A stretch of DNA of 7,579 nucleotides. Source: Lachnospiraceae bacterium. Its GTDB lineage: Bacteria > Bacillota > Clostridia > Lachnospirales > Lachnospiraceae. Positions 1-5,458 of the stretch are shown piece by piece. The number at the start of each line of letters is the position of its first letter. The stretch's first letter is position 1. The notes under the pieces are model-generated. The model made no database searches and had not been told where the DNA came from. It worked only from the letters and a program-made list of their open reading frames with translations. Made by a program: the position numbers and the translations under genes. The stretch lies in NCBI GenBank assembly GCA_017615375.1, contig JAGAAH010000138.1, positions 1 to 7,579 on the forward strand. Direction: 5' to 3'.

Positions 1-619
1 ATACTTCACGTGTATATTTAAGGATTGCCGGAACGTCTGATGCAATTAAGTTGCCATCCTTGCCTGCGCCTACGATTAACGGACTGTCTTTACGGACGGA
101 GTATATCTCATCAGGATAATCCGCAAAGATTATACCGAGCGCATATGCGCCTTCCACGCGGTGCATAACCTTGGTAACGCAAGTAAGCGGATCGTCGTAC
201 TTCTTGTAGTAGTAGTCGAGTAAATGAGCAACTACTTCAGTGTCTGTCTGTGACTGGAACGTATATCCGCGGCCATTTAATTTTTCTTTAAGCTTGGCAT
301 AGTTCTCGATAATTCCGTTATGAACTACCGCGATTGTCTTATCTGCATTAAGATGCGGATGAGCGTTAACTTCGTTAGGTTCGCCGTGGGTAGCCCAACG
401 GGTATGACCGATACCGACTGTACCCGGCATGGTGCTGCCGTCATGCGTCTTCTCGCAGAGAAGCTTTAAACGACCTTTGGTCTTTTCATACAAAATCTTC
501 TCGCCGTCATAGATAGCCATACCGGCTGAATCATAGCCTCTGTATTCAAGCTTGCTAAGTCCGTCAAGCAGTATAGGTGCCGCCTGGGACTGTCCTACAT
601 ATCCGACTATTCCGCACAT
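1..619 (-). CDS. glmS: Glutamine--fructose-6-phosphate aminotransferase, N-terminal part (partial)
   Basis: This enzyme converts fructose-6-phosphate and glutamine to glucosamine-6-phosphate, the first committed step toward UDP-GlcNAc, peptidoglycan and other amino sugars; it is cytosolic. Only the first 206 codons are present; the gene runs off the left edge, so both sugar isomerase (SIS) domains are missing. What remains is almost the whole class II glutamine amidotransferase domain. It opens MCGIVGYVG, so Cys2 becomes the N-terminal nucleophile after Met removal. Further family motifs are YRGYDSAG, HTRWATHG (glutamine site), HNGIIENY and the QTDTE segment, followed by RVEGAYALG. The ATG at 619-617 is fixed by the need for Cys at residue 2 and by an AGGAG ribosome binding site at 632-628, eight bases upstream. 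The gene is transcribed away from the tRNA and dnaX, with its own promoter candidate at 658-686. No frameshift is seen in this part. Identification is very secure. Confidence 0.97.
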   Translation of the reverse strand, partial: MCGIVGYVGQSQAAPILLDGLSKLEYRGYDSAGMAIYDGEKILYEKTKGRLKLLCEKTHDGSTMPGTVGIGHTRWATHGEPNEVNAHPHLNADKTIAVVHNGIIENYAKLKEKLNGRGYTFQSQTDTEVVAHLLDYYYKKYDDPLTCVTKVMHRVEGAYALGIIFADYPDEIYSVRKDSPLIVGAGKDGNLIASDVPAILKYTREV

Positions 620-657
620 AAGTTATTCTCCTTTTATATAGTAGAAATACTGCATAT

Positions 658-686
658 ATTTTATCATAATTAGGGCGTGTTTACAA
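658..686 (-). promoter_or_regulatory. Candidate sigma-A promoter of glmS
   Basis: On the minus strand, TTGTAA (686-681, 4 of 6 consensus) and TAAAAT (663-658, 5 of 6) are separated by exactly 17 bases. Transcription would start near 651, giving a leader of about 30 bases that carries the AGGAG site. The -35 box sits between the arms of an inverted repeat (675-680 and 696-701). This is a pattern match only. Confidence 0.5.
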
Positions 687-701
687 TAAAATAGGACACG
701 C
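675..701. repeat. Inverted repeat around the glmS -35 box
   Basis: GCGTGT at 675-680 and ACACGC at 696-701 are perfect 6-bp inverted arms separated by 15 bases. The candidate -35 box of glmS lies in the spacer. The site is upstream of the predicted start point, so it would act as DNA rather than as an RNA hairpin if that promoter is right. It could be an operator or chance. Confidence 0.4.
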
Positions 702-706
702 TGCAA

Positions 707-723
707 GTGTGAAAGTGGTGTGA
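707..723. repeat. Direct repeat GTGTGA, one helical turn apart
   Basis: GTGTGA occurs at 707-712 and again at 718-723, a phase of 11 bp, just upstream of the glmS promoter candidate. This spacing puts both copies on the same face of the helix, as in tandem activator sites. With only six bases per copy, chance is a real alternative. Confidence 0.3.
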
Positions 724-744
724 TAAAATATAAGCGGTAAAATT

Positions 745-784
745 AAAAAAGCTTACTTGGAAATTCCGAGTAAGCTCTTTTTAA
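745..784 (-). terminator. Bidirectional Rho-independent terminator after tRNA-Ser
   Basis: An 11-bp stem (750-760 with 766-776, one G-T wobble) encloses a 5-base AAATT loop. Read on the minus strand it is followed by a run of five T (749-745), and on the plus strand by CTTTTTAA (777-784), so it can stop transcription both ways. It ends the minus-strand tRNA transcript and insulates glmS from it. No plus-strand gene lies immediately upstream, so plus-strand use is only a possibility. Confidence 0.85.
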
Positions 785-787
785 TAG

Positions 788-873
788 CGGAGACGATGGG
801 ATTCGAACCCATGAGCCCGTGAGGACTACCTGATTTCGAGTCAGGCCCGTTATGACCACTTCGATACGTCTCC
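788..873 (-). tRNA. tRNA-Ser (anticodon CGA)
   Basis: An 86-nt class II tRNA that reads UCG serine codons. The acceptor stem GGAGACG (873-867) pairs perfectly with CGTCTCC (795-789), and the discriminator is G at 788. The anticodon stem CCTGA/TCAGG holds loop CTCGAAA, so the anticodon is CGA at plus-strand 838-836. The long variable arm AGTCC-TCAC-GGGCT forms five pairs with one G-U, as expected for serine. The T arm is ATGGG-TTCGAAT-CCCAT. The 3' CCA is not encoded (CTA follows the discriminator), so it must be added after transcription. A promoter lies at 928-956 and a terminator at 745-784, making this a single-gene unit, divergent from dnaX. Confidence 0.97.
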
Positions 874-927
874 AAGGTATTAAATTCGTTGCCATGTATA
901 AAAAGAATACGTTAAGCAACATCAATT

Positions 928-956
928 AGTATACACAAGAATTTGAGACTTCGCAA
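928..956 (-). promoter_or_regulatory. Candidate promoter of tRNA-Ser
   Basis: On the minus strand, TTGCGA (956-951, 4 of 6) and TATACT (933-928, 5 of 6) are separated by exactly 17 bases. The predicted start near 921 gives a 5' leader of roughly 48 nt to be removed by RNase P. A weaker alternative -35, TTGATG, lies downstream on the same strand but has no good -10 partner. Confidence 0.55.
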
Positions 957-968
957 GTACTAAGATGA

Positions 969-980
969 AAAAGCGCTTTT
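969..980. repeat. 12-bp perfect palindrome upstream of dnaX
   Basis: AAAAGCGCTTTT at 969-980 is a perfect palindrome. Its core AAGCGCTT matches the centre of LacI/CcpA-type operators (AANCGNTT), but the usual outer TG and CA bases are lacking. With no loop it would not form a useful RNA hairpin. The same AAGCGCTTTTA string recurs at 5449-5459, and the 8-bp core also at 2789-2796 inside ybaB. Confidence 0.4.
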
Positions 981-988
981 AAAATATG

Positions 989-1001
989 TAAGATAATCTT
1001 A
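989..1001. repeat. Short inverted repeat TAAGAT-A-ATCTTA
   Basis: Six-base arms at 989-994 and 996-1001 flank a single A. It sits between the 969-980 palindrome and the ATGGNN repeats, upstream of the dnaX promoter candidate. It may be a protein site, or chance in AT-rich DNA. Confidence 0.35.
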
Positions 1002-1024
1002 TGGGAATGGTTATGGTAATGGAC
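1001..1024. repeat. Four tandem ATGGNN hexamers
   Basis: ATGG begins at 1001, 1007, 1013 and 1019, giving four copies in exact 6-bp register in a region without a recognised gene. The last copy overlaps the candidate dnaX -35 box (1020-1025). The only reading frame through it is a very short one (1001-1036, peptide MGMVMVMDGKL) with no ribosome binding site. Confidence 0.6.
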
Positions 1025-1047
1025 GGAAAGTTATGATAGAATATAAT
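1020..1047 (+). promoter_or_regulatory. Candidate promoter of the dnaX operon
   Basis: A perfect TATAAT at 1042-1047 has TGGACG at 1020-1025 as the best -35 (4 of 6), with a 16-base spacer. Transcription would start near 1054, leaving about 22 bases before the dnaX ATG. That leader contains AAAGG at 1063-1067, eight bases before the start codon. A second TATGAT at 1032-1037 is a weaker -10 alternative. Confidence 0.5.
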
Positions 1048-1075
1048 AGATTAAGTATGAAGAAAGGCGAGCAAG

Positions 1076-2662
1076 ATGTCATACACCGCGTTATATCGTA
1101 AGTTCAGACCTCGTACATTCGATGAGGTTAAGGGACAGGATCATATCGTCAAATCCCTTAAGAATCAGGTTAAAGCGAACAGAATAGGACATGCATATCT
1201 TTTTTGCGGTACAAGAGGAACGGGTAAAACCTCTATCGCAAAGATTTTTGCGCGCGCGGTTAACTGTGAGCATACGGTAGACGGCAATCCGTGTATGGCT
1301 TGCGCCACGTGTAAGAGCATACTTGAAGGCTCATCAATGAATGTTATCGAGATTGATGCCGCATCCAATAACGGTGTGGATAACGTTCGTGATATTATCG
1401 AGCAGGTTGAATATCCTCCGACAGAAGGAAAATATAAGGTATTCATAATCGACGAGGTGCATATGCTTTCAACTGCGGCATTCAACGCACTTCTTAAGAC
1501 TCTTGAGGAGCCACCTTCATATGTAATATTCATACTTGCGACAACCGAAGTACATAAGATTCCGATAACGGTTCTTTCTCGTTGCCAGCAGTATGATTTC
1601 CACAGAATTACGATAGATGATATGAAAGCCCGCATGCGCGAGCTTATGGAGATAGAGAATAACAAGATTACCGATGAGGCGCTTTCCTACATAGCGAAAG
1701 CAGCAGACGGTTCGATGCGTGATGCGTTGTCGCTTCTCGATCAGTGTATGGCATTCTTCATGGACGAGGAAGTTACATTAGATAAGGTATTGAGCGTACT
1801 CGGTGCCGTAGACCAGGAGATATTTACGCGTCTCCTTACCGCGATGGAAGAAAAGGATGTTAAGACAACCCTTGCAATCGTTGAAGAGGTTGTTATGGCA
1901 GGCCGCTCGCTACCGCAATTTGTAAGCGATTTTACCTGGTACATGAGAAACCTTCTTCTTATCAAGAGCGCAGACAATATGGAAAAAGTTCTCGACATGT
2001 CGACAGAGACAATCGAGAGAATAAGGGTAGCATCGCAGGATGTATCGATGCAGAAGGTTATCCGCTATATACGTGTATTGTCAGAGCTTTTAAACGAGAT
2101 AAGATACTCTGGACAGAAGAGAATCTTGATAGAAGTCGCTTTTATTAAGCTTTGCAGACCGCGAATGGATAATAACATCGATTCGTTGATAGATAGAATC
2201 AATACCATCGAGACTGCTGTTTCGCATGGCGGAGTTGTCGGCAAGACTGCCGCACAAGGACAGGAAGCGTTAAATGCAATGATTAATGCGGCACCGCGTC
2301 CTACCGTTAAGCCAAAGGAACTTCCAAAGGCAGTTCCGGAAGATATCAAGGAAGCGGTTAAGCATTTTAAAGAGATTACGACCGAGATGGGCGGAATCGA
2401 CAAGGGATTCCTTGATGAAGTTAAGCTTAATCTTAACGGAGATAAGTTGCAGCTCGTATTCTTTAATCCGGTTGCGTACTCAATGTACGAAGATGAACCG
2501 GCGCGAATCGAGCGCCTTATGGATATAATCGCGGAGAGAATCGGCAAGAGAGTGGAAGTGGAGATAGCTTTCCATAACGGCAGTGAGCCTTATGAGCAGG
2601 AGCATATCGACCTCTCCAAATTTATCAATATGTCAATCGACGTCGAAGACGACGAAGAGTAA
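1076..2662 (+). CDS. dnaX: DNA polymerase III subunit gamma/tau (clamp loader ATPase)
   Basis: This is the ATPase of the DNA polymerase III clamp loader, which opens and loads the sliding clamp on primed DNA and links polymerase to helicase. The 528-residue protein starts with the family signature MSYTALYRKFRPRTFDEVKGQ. Walker A is GTRGTGKT at 45-52. A zinc site uses Cys64, 73, 76 and 79, Walker B is FIIDEVHML with Asp126-Glu127, sensor 1 lies at ATT 155-157, the SRC arginine-finger motif is at 168-170, and sensor 2 is at Arg215 in GSMRDALSLLDQ. After the oligomerisation domain (to about residue 365) comes a Pro/Lys/Ala linker and a tau-like C-terminal domain with an acidic tail. No run of A that would suit the E. 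coli-type frameshift to gamma was seen, so a single tau-length product is likely. It is the first gene of the probable operon, 20 bases before ybaB. Identification is secure. Confidence 0.98.
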   Translation: MSYTALYRKFRPRTFDEVKGQDHIVKSLKNQVKANRIGHAYLFCGTRGTGKTSIAKIFARAVNCEHTVDGNPCMACATCKSILEGSSMNVIEIDAASNNGVDNVRDIIEQVEYPPTEGKYKVFIIDEVHMLSTAAFNALLKTLEEPPSYVIFILATTEVHKIPITVLSRCQQYDFHRITIDDMKARMRELMEIENNKITDEALSYIAKAADGSMRDALSLLDQCMAFFMDEEVTLDKVLSVLGAVDQEIFTRLLTAMEEKDVKTTLAIVEEVVMAGRSLPQFVSDFTWYMRNLLLIKSADNMEKVLDMSTETIERIRVASQDVSMQKVIRYIRVLSELLNEIRYSGQKRILIEVAFIKLCRPRMDNNIDSLIDRINTIETAVSHGGVVGKTAAQGQEALNAMINAAPRPTVKPKELPKAVPEDIKEAVKHFKEITTEMGGIDKGFLDEVKLNLNGDKLQLVFFNPVAYSMYEDEPARIERLMDIIAERIGKRVEVEIAFHNGSEPYEQEHIDLSKFINMSIDVEDDEE

Positions 2663-2682
2663 TAGAAAGATGAGGTAATTAC

Positions 2683-3039
2683 ATGGGTAAGAAAGGTGGA
2701 TTCCCGGGTGGAATGGGCATGCCGGGTAACATGAACAATCTTATGAAACAGGCGCAGAGAATGCAGCGCCAGATGGAAGAAGCTAATAAAGCGCTTGAAG
2801 AATCCGAATTTACCGCAACAGCAGGCGGCGGAGTAGTGGAAGTTAAGGTTTCCGGCAAGAAAGAGCTTATATCCATCAAGCTTTCGGAAGAAGTTGTGGA
2901 TCCTGATGATATCGAGACATTGCAGGATTTAATCGTAGCAGCAACTAATGAAGCTTTAAGAAAGGTAGAGGAAGCATCCGAACAGTCAATGGGCCAGATT
3001 ACGGGCGGCCTCGGTGGCCTCGGCGGATTTCCTTTCTAG
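2683..3039 (+). CDS. ybaB: YbaB/EbfC family nucleoid-associated protein
   Basis: A small dimeric DNA-binding protein of the YbaB/EbfC family, thought to coat or organise the nucleoid; its exact job in Firmicutes is not settled. The 118 residues begin with a Gly/Pro/Met-rich tail (1-16), then a helix [20 protein letters not shown] (about 19-38), beta strands around [25 protein letters not shown], a second helix over about 78-105, and a Gly-Leu-rich tail ending GGFPF. Both tails are typical of Firmicute members. The start is supported by GAGG at 2672-2675, seven bases ahead. It lies between dnaX and recR, the position it holds in very many bacteria, which supports a link to replication or repair. 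The C-terminal tail is encoded by a small direct repeat (GGCCTCGG twice). Confidence 0.95.
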   Translation: MGKKGGFPGGMGMPGNMNNLMKQAQRMQRQMEEANKALEESEFTATAGGGVVEVKVSGKKELISIKLSEEVVDPDDIETLQDLIVAATNEALRKVEEASEQSMGQITGGLGGLGGFPF

Positions 3040-3047
3040 GAGATAAG

Positions 3048-3647
3048 ATGGAATACTATAGCAGTGAGATTTCGAAGCTTATAGAAGCATTTGCCTCTCT
3101 TCCCGGAATCGGCAGAAAAAGCGCGCAACGTTTGGCGTTTCATGTGCTTAATATGCCGACGGAGAGGGTTGACGAATTTGCGGAGATACTTGTCAATGCA
3201 AGAAAGAATATAAGATACTGCAAGACTTGTTTTACGCTTACGGATACGGATGTATGTCCGATATGCGGTAATCCGGCGCGTGATCATAAGACCATTATGG
3301 TGGTCGAGACAGTGCGTGACCTTACGGCGTACGAGAAGACGGGCAAGTACGACGGTGTGTATCACGTGCTTCACGGCGCGATTTCACCGATGCTTGGAAT
3401 CGGACCTAACGATATTAAGTTAAAAGAGCTTATGATTCGCCTTCAGAATGAGGATGTTAACGAGGTTATAATCGCGACCAATTCTTCGCTCGAAGGTGAG
3501 ACTACGGCTATGTATATAAGCAAACTCATCAAGCCTACGGGAATCAAGGTGAGCCGTATTGCATCGGGAGTGCCGGTCGGCGGAGATCTTGAATATATTG
3601 ATGAGATTACACTCCTTCGTGCACTCGAAGGACGTACTGAGATATAA
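3048..3647 (+). CDS. recR: Recombination mediator protein RecR
   Basis: RecR works with RecO (and RecF) to load RecA on single-stranded DNA at gaps during recombinational repair. The 199-residue length is normal. In order there is a helix-hairpin-helix segment, [20 protein letters not shown] (15-34), a four-cysteine zinc finger (Cys58, 61, 70, 73), and a Toprim domain starting at IMVVE (Glu87), with [19 protein letters not shown] and the C-terminal [23 protein letters not shown] motif. Two positions differ from common homologues: Thr88-Val89 after the Toprim Glu, where E. coli has Ser-Pro, and Ser146 in ATNSSLEGE, where most have Pro. The AGGAG site at 3038-3042 overlaps the ybaB stop codon, so translation of the two genes is probably coupled. 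The gap to the transketolase gene is 13 bases. Confidence 0.97.
   Translation: MEYYSSEISKLIEAFASLPGIGRKSAQRLAFHVLNMPTERVDEFAEILVNARKNIRYCKTCFTLTDTDVCPICGNPARDHKTIMVVETVRDLTAYEKTGKYDGVYHVLHGAISPMLGIGPNDIKLKELMIRLQNEDVNEVIIATNSSLEGETTAMYISKLIKPTGIKVSRIASGVPVGGDLEYIDEITLLRALEGRTEI
3613..3632 (+). repeat. Hairpin near the 3' end of recR
   Basis: TCCTTCG (3613-3619) and CGAAGGA (3626-3632) are perfect 7-bp arms around a 6-base loop, inside the recR reading frame. The stem ends 13 bases before the strong AAGGAGG site of the transketolase gene. There is no T run, so it is not a terminator. It may be an RNA processing or stability element, or chance. Confidence 0.4.
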
Positions 3648-3660
3648 GGAGGAAAAATAA

Positions 3661-4485
3661 ATGACGACTCAGGAGCTTAGAGTTAAAGCTAACGAGATTC
3701 GAAAAGGAATAGTTACCGCAGTTCATGCGGCAAAATCCGGTCATCCGGGCGGATCCCTTTCGGCAGCAGATATGATGACATATCTTTATTTTGAAGAAAT
3801 GAATATAGATCCTAAGGATCCGAAGAAGGAAGACCGCGACCGCTTCGTATTGTCGAAGGGACATTGCGCACCGGCGCTTTATTCGACACTTGCACACAGA
3901 GGCTTTTTCCCTGTAGAAGATCTTACCACGCTTAGAAAGGTAGGCTCTTATCTTCAGGGCCATCCTGACAAAAAGCACATCCCGGGAGTTGATATGTCTT
4001 CAGGTTCTTTAGGTCAGGGATTCTCTGCAGCCGTAGGAATGGCTTTAGCAGGACAGATGGACAAGAAGTCCTATAGAGTATATGCAATGGCAGGCGACGG
4101 CGAGATTCAGGAAGGTCAGATTTGGGAAGCGGCAATGCTTGCAGGTGCACATAAGCTTGATAATCTCGTATTAATCGTTGATAATAACGGTTTACAGATT
4201 GACGGTAAGATTGAGGACGTATGCTCTCCTTATCCTATAGATAAGAAGTTGGAAGCTTTTAACTTCCATGTAATTAACATTAACGGTAACGATATGGACG
4301 AGATTGCCAAGGCATTTAAGGAAGCTCGTGAGACAAAGGGCTGTCCTACGGCAATCGTTGCAAAGACCGTTAAGGGCAAGGGCGTATCCTTCATGGAAAA
4401 TAATGCAGGCTGGCATGGAAAAGCTCCTAACGATGAGGAGTTTGCTATTGCAATGGCAGATTTAGAGAAAGGCGGTGCTAACTAA
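3661..4485 (+). CDS. Transketolase, N-terminal subunit
   Basis: This is the thiamine-diphosphate (ThDP) pyrophosphate-binding half of transketolase, which moves two-carbon ketol units between sugar phosphates in the non-oxidative pentose phosphate pathway. Normal transketolase is one chain of about 650 residues; here the N-terminal 274 residues form a separate gene, a split form common in anaerobes and archaea. Visible motifs are SGHPGGSLS with His28, SKGHCAPALY with His68, GSLGQGFSAAVGMALA, and the ThDP motif from Gly145-Asp146-Gly147 to Asn175-Asn176, followed by KTVKGKGVSFMEN. A perfect AAGGAGG at 3646-3652, eight bases upstream, fixes the start and predicts strong translation. The stop codon shares its last A with the next gene's ATG, so the two halves are made together. 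DXS is unlikely, because DXS is a single long chain. Confidence 0.94.
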   Translation: MTTQELRVKANEIRKGIVTAVHAAKSGHPGGSLSAADMMTYLYFEEMNIDPKDPKKEDRDRFVLSKGHCAPALYSTLAHRGFFPVEDLTTLRKVGSYLQGHPDKKHIPGVDMSSGSLGQGFSAAVGMALAGQMDKKSYRVYAMAGDGEIQEGQIWEAAMLAGAHKLDNLVLIVDNNGLQIDGKIEDVCSPYPIDKKLEAFNFHVININGNDMDEIAKAFKEARETKGCPTAIVAKTVKGKGVSFMENNAGWHGKAPNDEEFAIAMADLEKGGAN

Positions 4486-5429
4486 TGGCAGATATTAAGA
4501 AGATTGCGACCAGAGACAGTTACGGTAATGCTCTGGCAGAATTAGGAATGGCACATGATGATATAGTTGTACTTGACGCAGATCTTGCGGGAGCAACAAA
4601 GACAGCGGTATTTAAGAAGGCATGTCCGGATAGATTTATTGACTGCGGTATCGCAGAGGGCAATATGATGGGTGTGGCAGCAGGTCTTGCTACATGCGGT
4701 AAAGTTCCGTTTGCAAGCTCATTTGCAATGTTTGCAGCGGGAAGAGCTTTTGAACAGGTAAGAAACTCAATCGGTTATCCGCATCTTAATGTGAAAATCG
4801 GTGCGAGCCATGCAGGTATTTCCGTAGGTGAAGACGGAGCAACACATCAGTGTAACGAGGATATCGCTATTATGCGCACGATTCCGGGAATGGTTATCGT
4901 TAACCCTGCAGATGACGTAGAGGCTCGTGCAGCAGTTAAAGCAGCTTACGAGTACGAAGGACCTATGTATCTTAGATTCGGTCGTCTTGCGATTCCGGTA
5001 TTCAATGATGAGAATACATATAAGTTTGAGCTCGGTAAAGGCATCAAGTTAAGAGAAGGTAAGGACGTAACTATTGTAGCTACGGGACTTTGCGTAAATG
5101 AAAGCTTGGAAGCTGCTAAGATGCTTGAAGCAAATGGTATCGATGCAGAAGTTATCAATATCCATACGATTAAACCTCTCGATGAGGAGATTATCCTTAC
5201 GTCTGCAAAGAAGACGGGTTGTGTAATAACGGTTGAGGAGCACTCGGTAATCGGCGGACTTGGTTCTGCAGTATGTGACGTTTTATCTGAAAAAGCTCCA
5301 ACCAAGACGTTAAAGATCGGTATTATGGATACATTCGGCGAATCCGGTCCTGCAGCAGAGCTTATCAAGAAGTATGGCATCGATGCAGAATCTATTGCCG
5401 AGAAGACCAAGAAATTTCTTGGAAAGTAA
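4485..5429 (+). CDS. Transketolase, C-terminal subunit
   Basis: This is the partner half of the split transketolase, supplying the pyrimidine-binding domain and the C-terminal domain. In the 314 residues, Glu58 in DCGIAEGNMMGVAAGLA is the expected acid that activates the thiamine aminopyrimidine. The following FASSFAMFAAGRAFEQVRNSI and SHAGISVGEDGATHQ segments are typical of transketolase family pyrimidine domains. The last third carries the C-terminal domain (DVTIVATGL, AEVINIHTIKPLDEE, TVEEHSVIGGLGSAV). The ATG overlaps the stop of the N-terminal gene by one base (TAATG), implying translational coupling and balanced synthesis; GGCGGTG at 4471-4477 could serve as a weak ribosome site. The active site should form between the two chains in an alpha2beta2-type complex, inferred from family knowledge. 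The next gene follows after 29 bases. Confidence 0.94.
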   Translation: MADIKKIATRDSYGNALAELGMAHDDIVVLDADLAGATKTAVFKKACPDRFIDCGIAEGNMMGVAAGLATCGKVPFASSFAMFAAGRAFEQVRNSIGYPHLNVKIGASHAGISVGEDGATHQCNEDIAIMRTIPGMVIVNPADDVEARAAVKAAYEYEGPMYLRFGRLAIPVFNDENTYKFELGKGIKLREGKDVTIVATGLCVNESLEAAKMLEANGIDAEVINIHTIKPLDEEIILTSAKKTGCVITVEEHSVIGGLGSAVCDVLSEKAPTKTLKIGIMDTFGESGPAAELIKKYGIDAESIAEKTKKFLGK

Positions 5430-5458
5430 GTAATTAACCCTACGGGGGAAGCGCTTTT

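Noticed and set aside
743..925. Minus-strand 60-residue open frame
   Set aside because: It reads straight through the tRNA-Ser gene and its terminator, and has no protein-like features.
1250..1258. Alternating GC run (Z-DNA-like)
   Set aside because: Only nine bases, and explained by Ala-Arg-Ala codons in dnaX.
1165..1665. Minus-strand 166-residue open frame within dnaX
   Set aside because: It is fully antisense to the conserved ATPase domain of dnaX, its composition follows from dnaX codon use, and no ribosome site is evident.
2140..2400. Programmed frameshift site in dnaX giving a gamma product
   Set aside because: There is no A AAA AAG-type slippery run around the linker; the A runs present are too short or out of frame.
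2065..2547. Minus-strand 160-residue open frame within dnaX
   Set aside because: Antisense shadow of the DnaX C-terminal part; Ser/Leu/Ile-rich with no recognisable domain.
2637..2646. TCGACGTCGA palindrome at the end of dnaX
   Set aside because: Only ten bases with no loop, inside codons for an acidic tail; no sign of function.
3006..3030. Direct repeat GGCCTCGG at the end of ybaB
   Set aside because: It simply encodes the Gly-Leu-Gly-rich tail normal for this family.
3620..3648. Internal promoter before the transketolase genes
   Set aside because: TATAAG at 3643-3648 has no acceptable -35 at 15-19 bases (TGCACT at 17 is poor).
4946..5410. Minus-strand 154-residue open frame
   Set aside because: Antisense to the conserved transketolase C-terminal subunit; no independent support.
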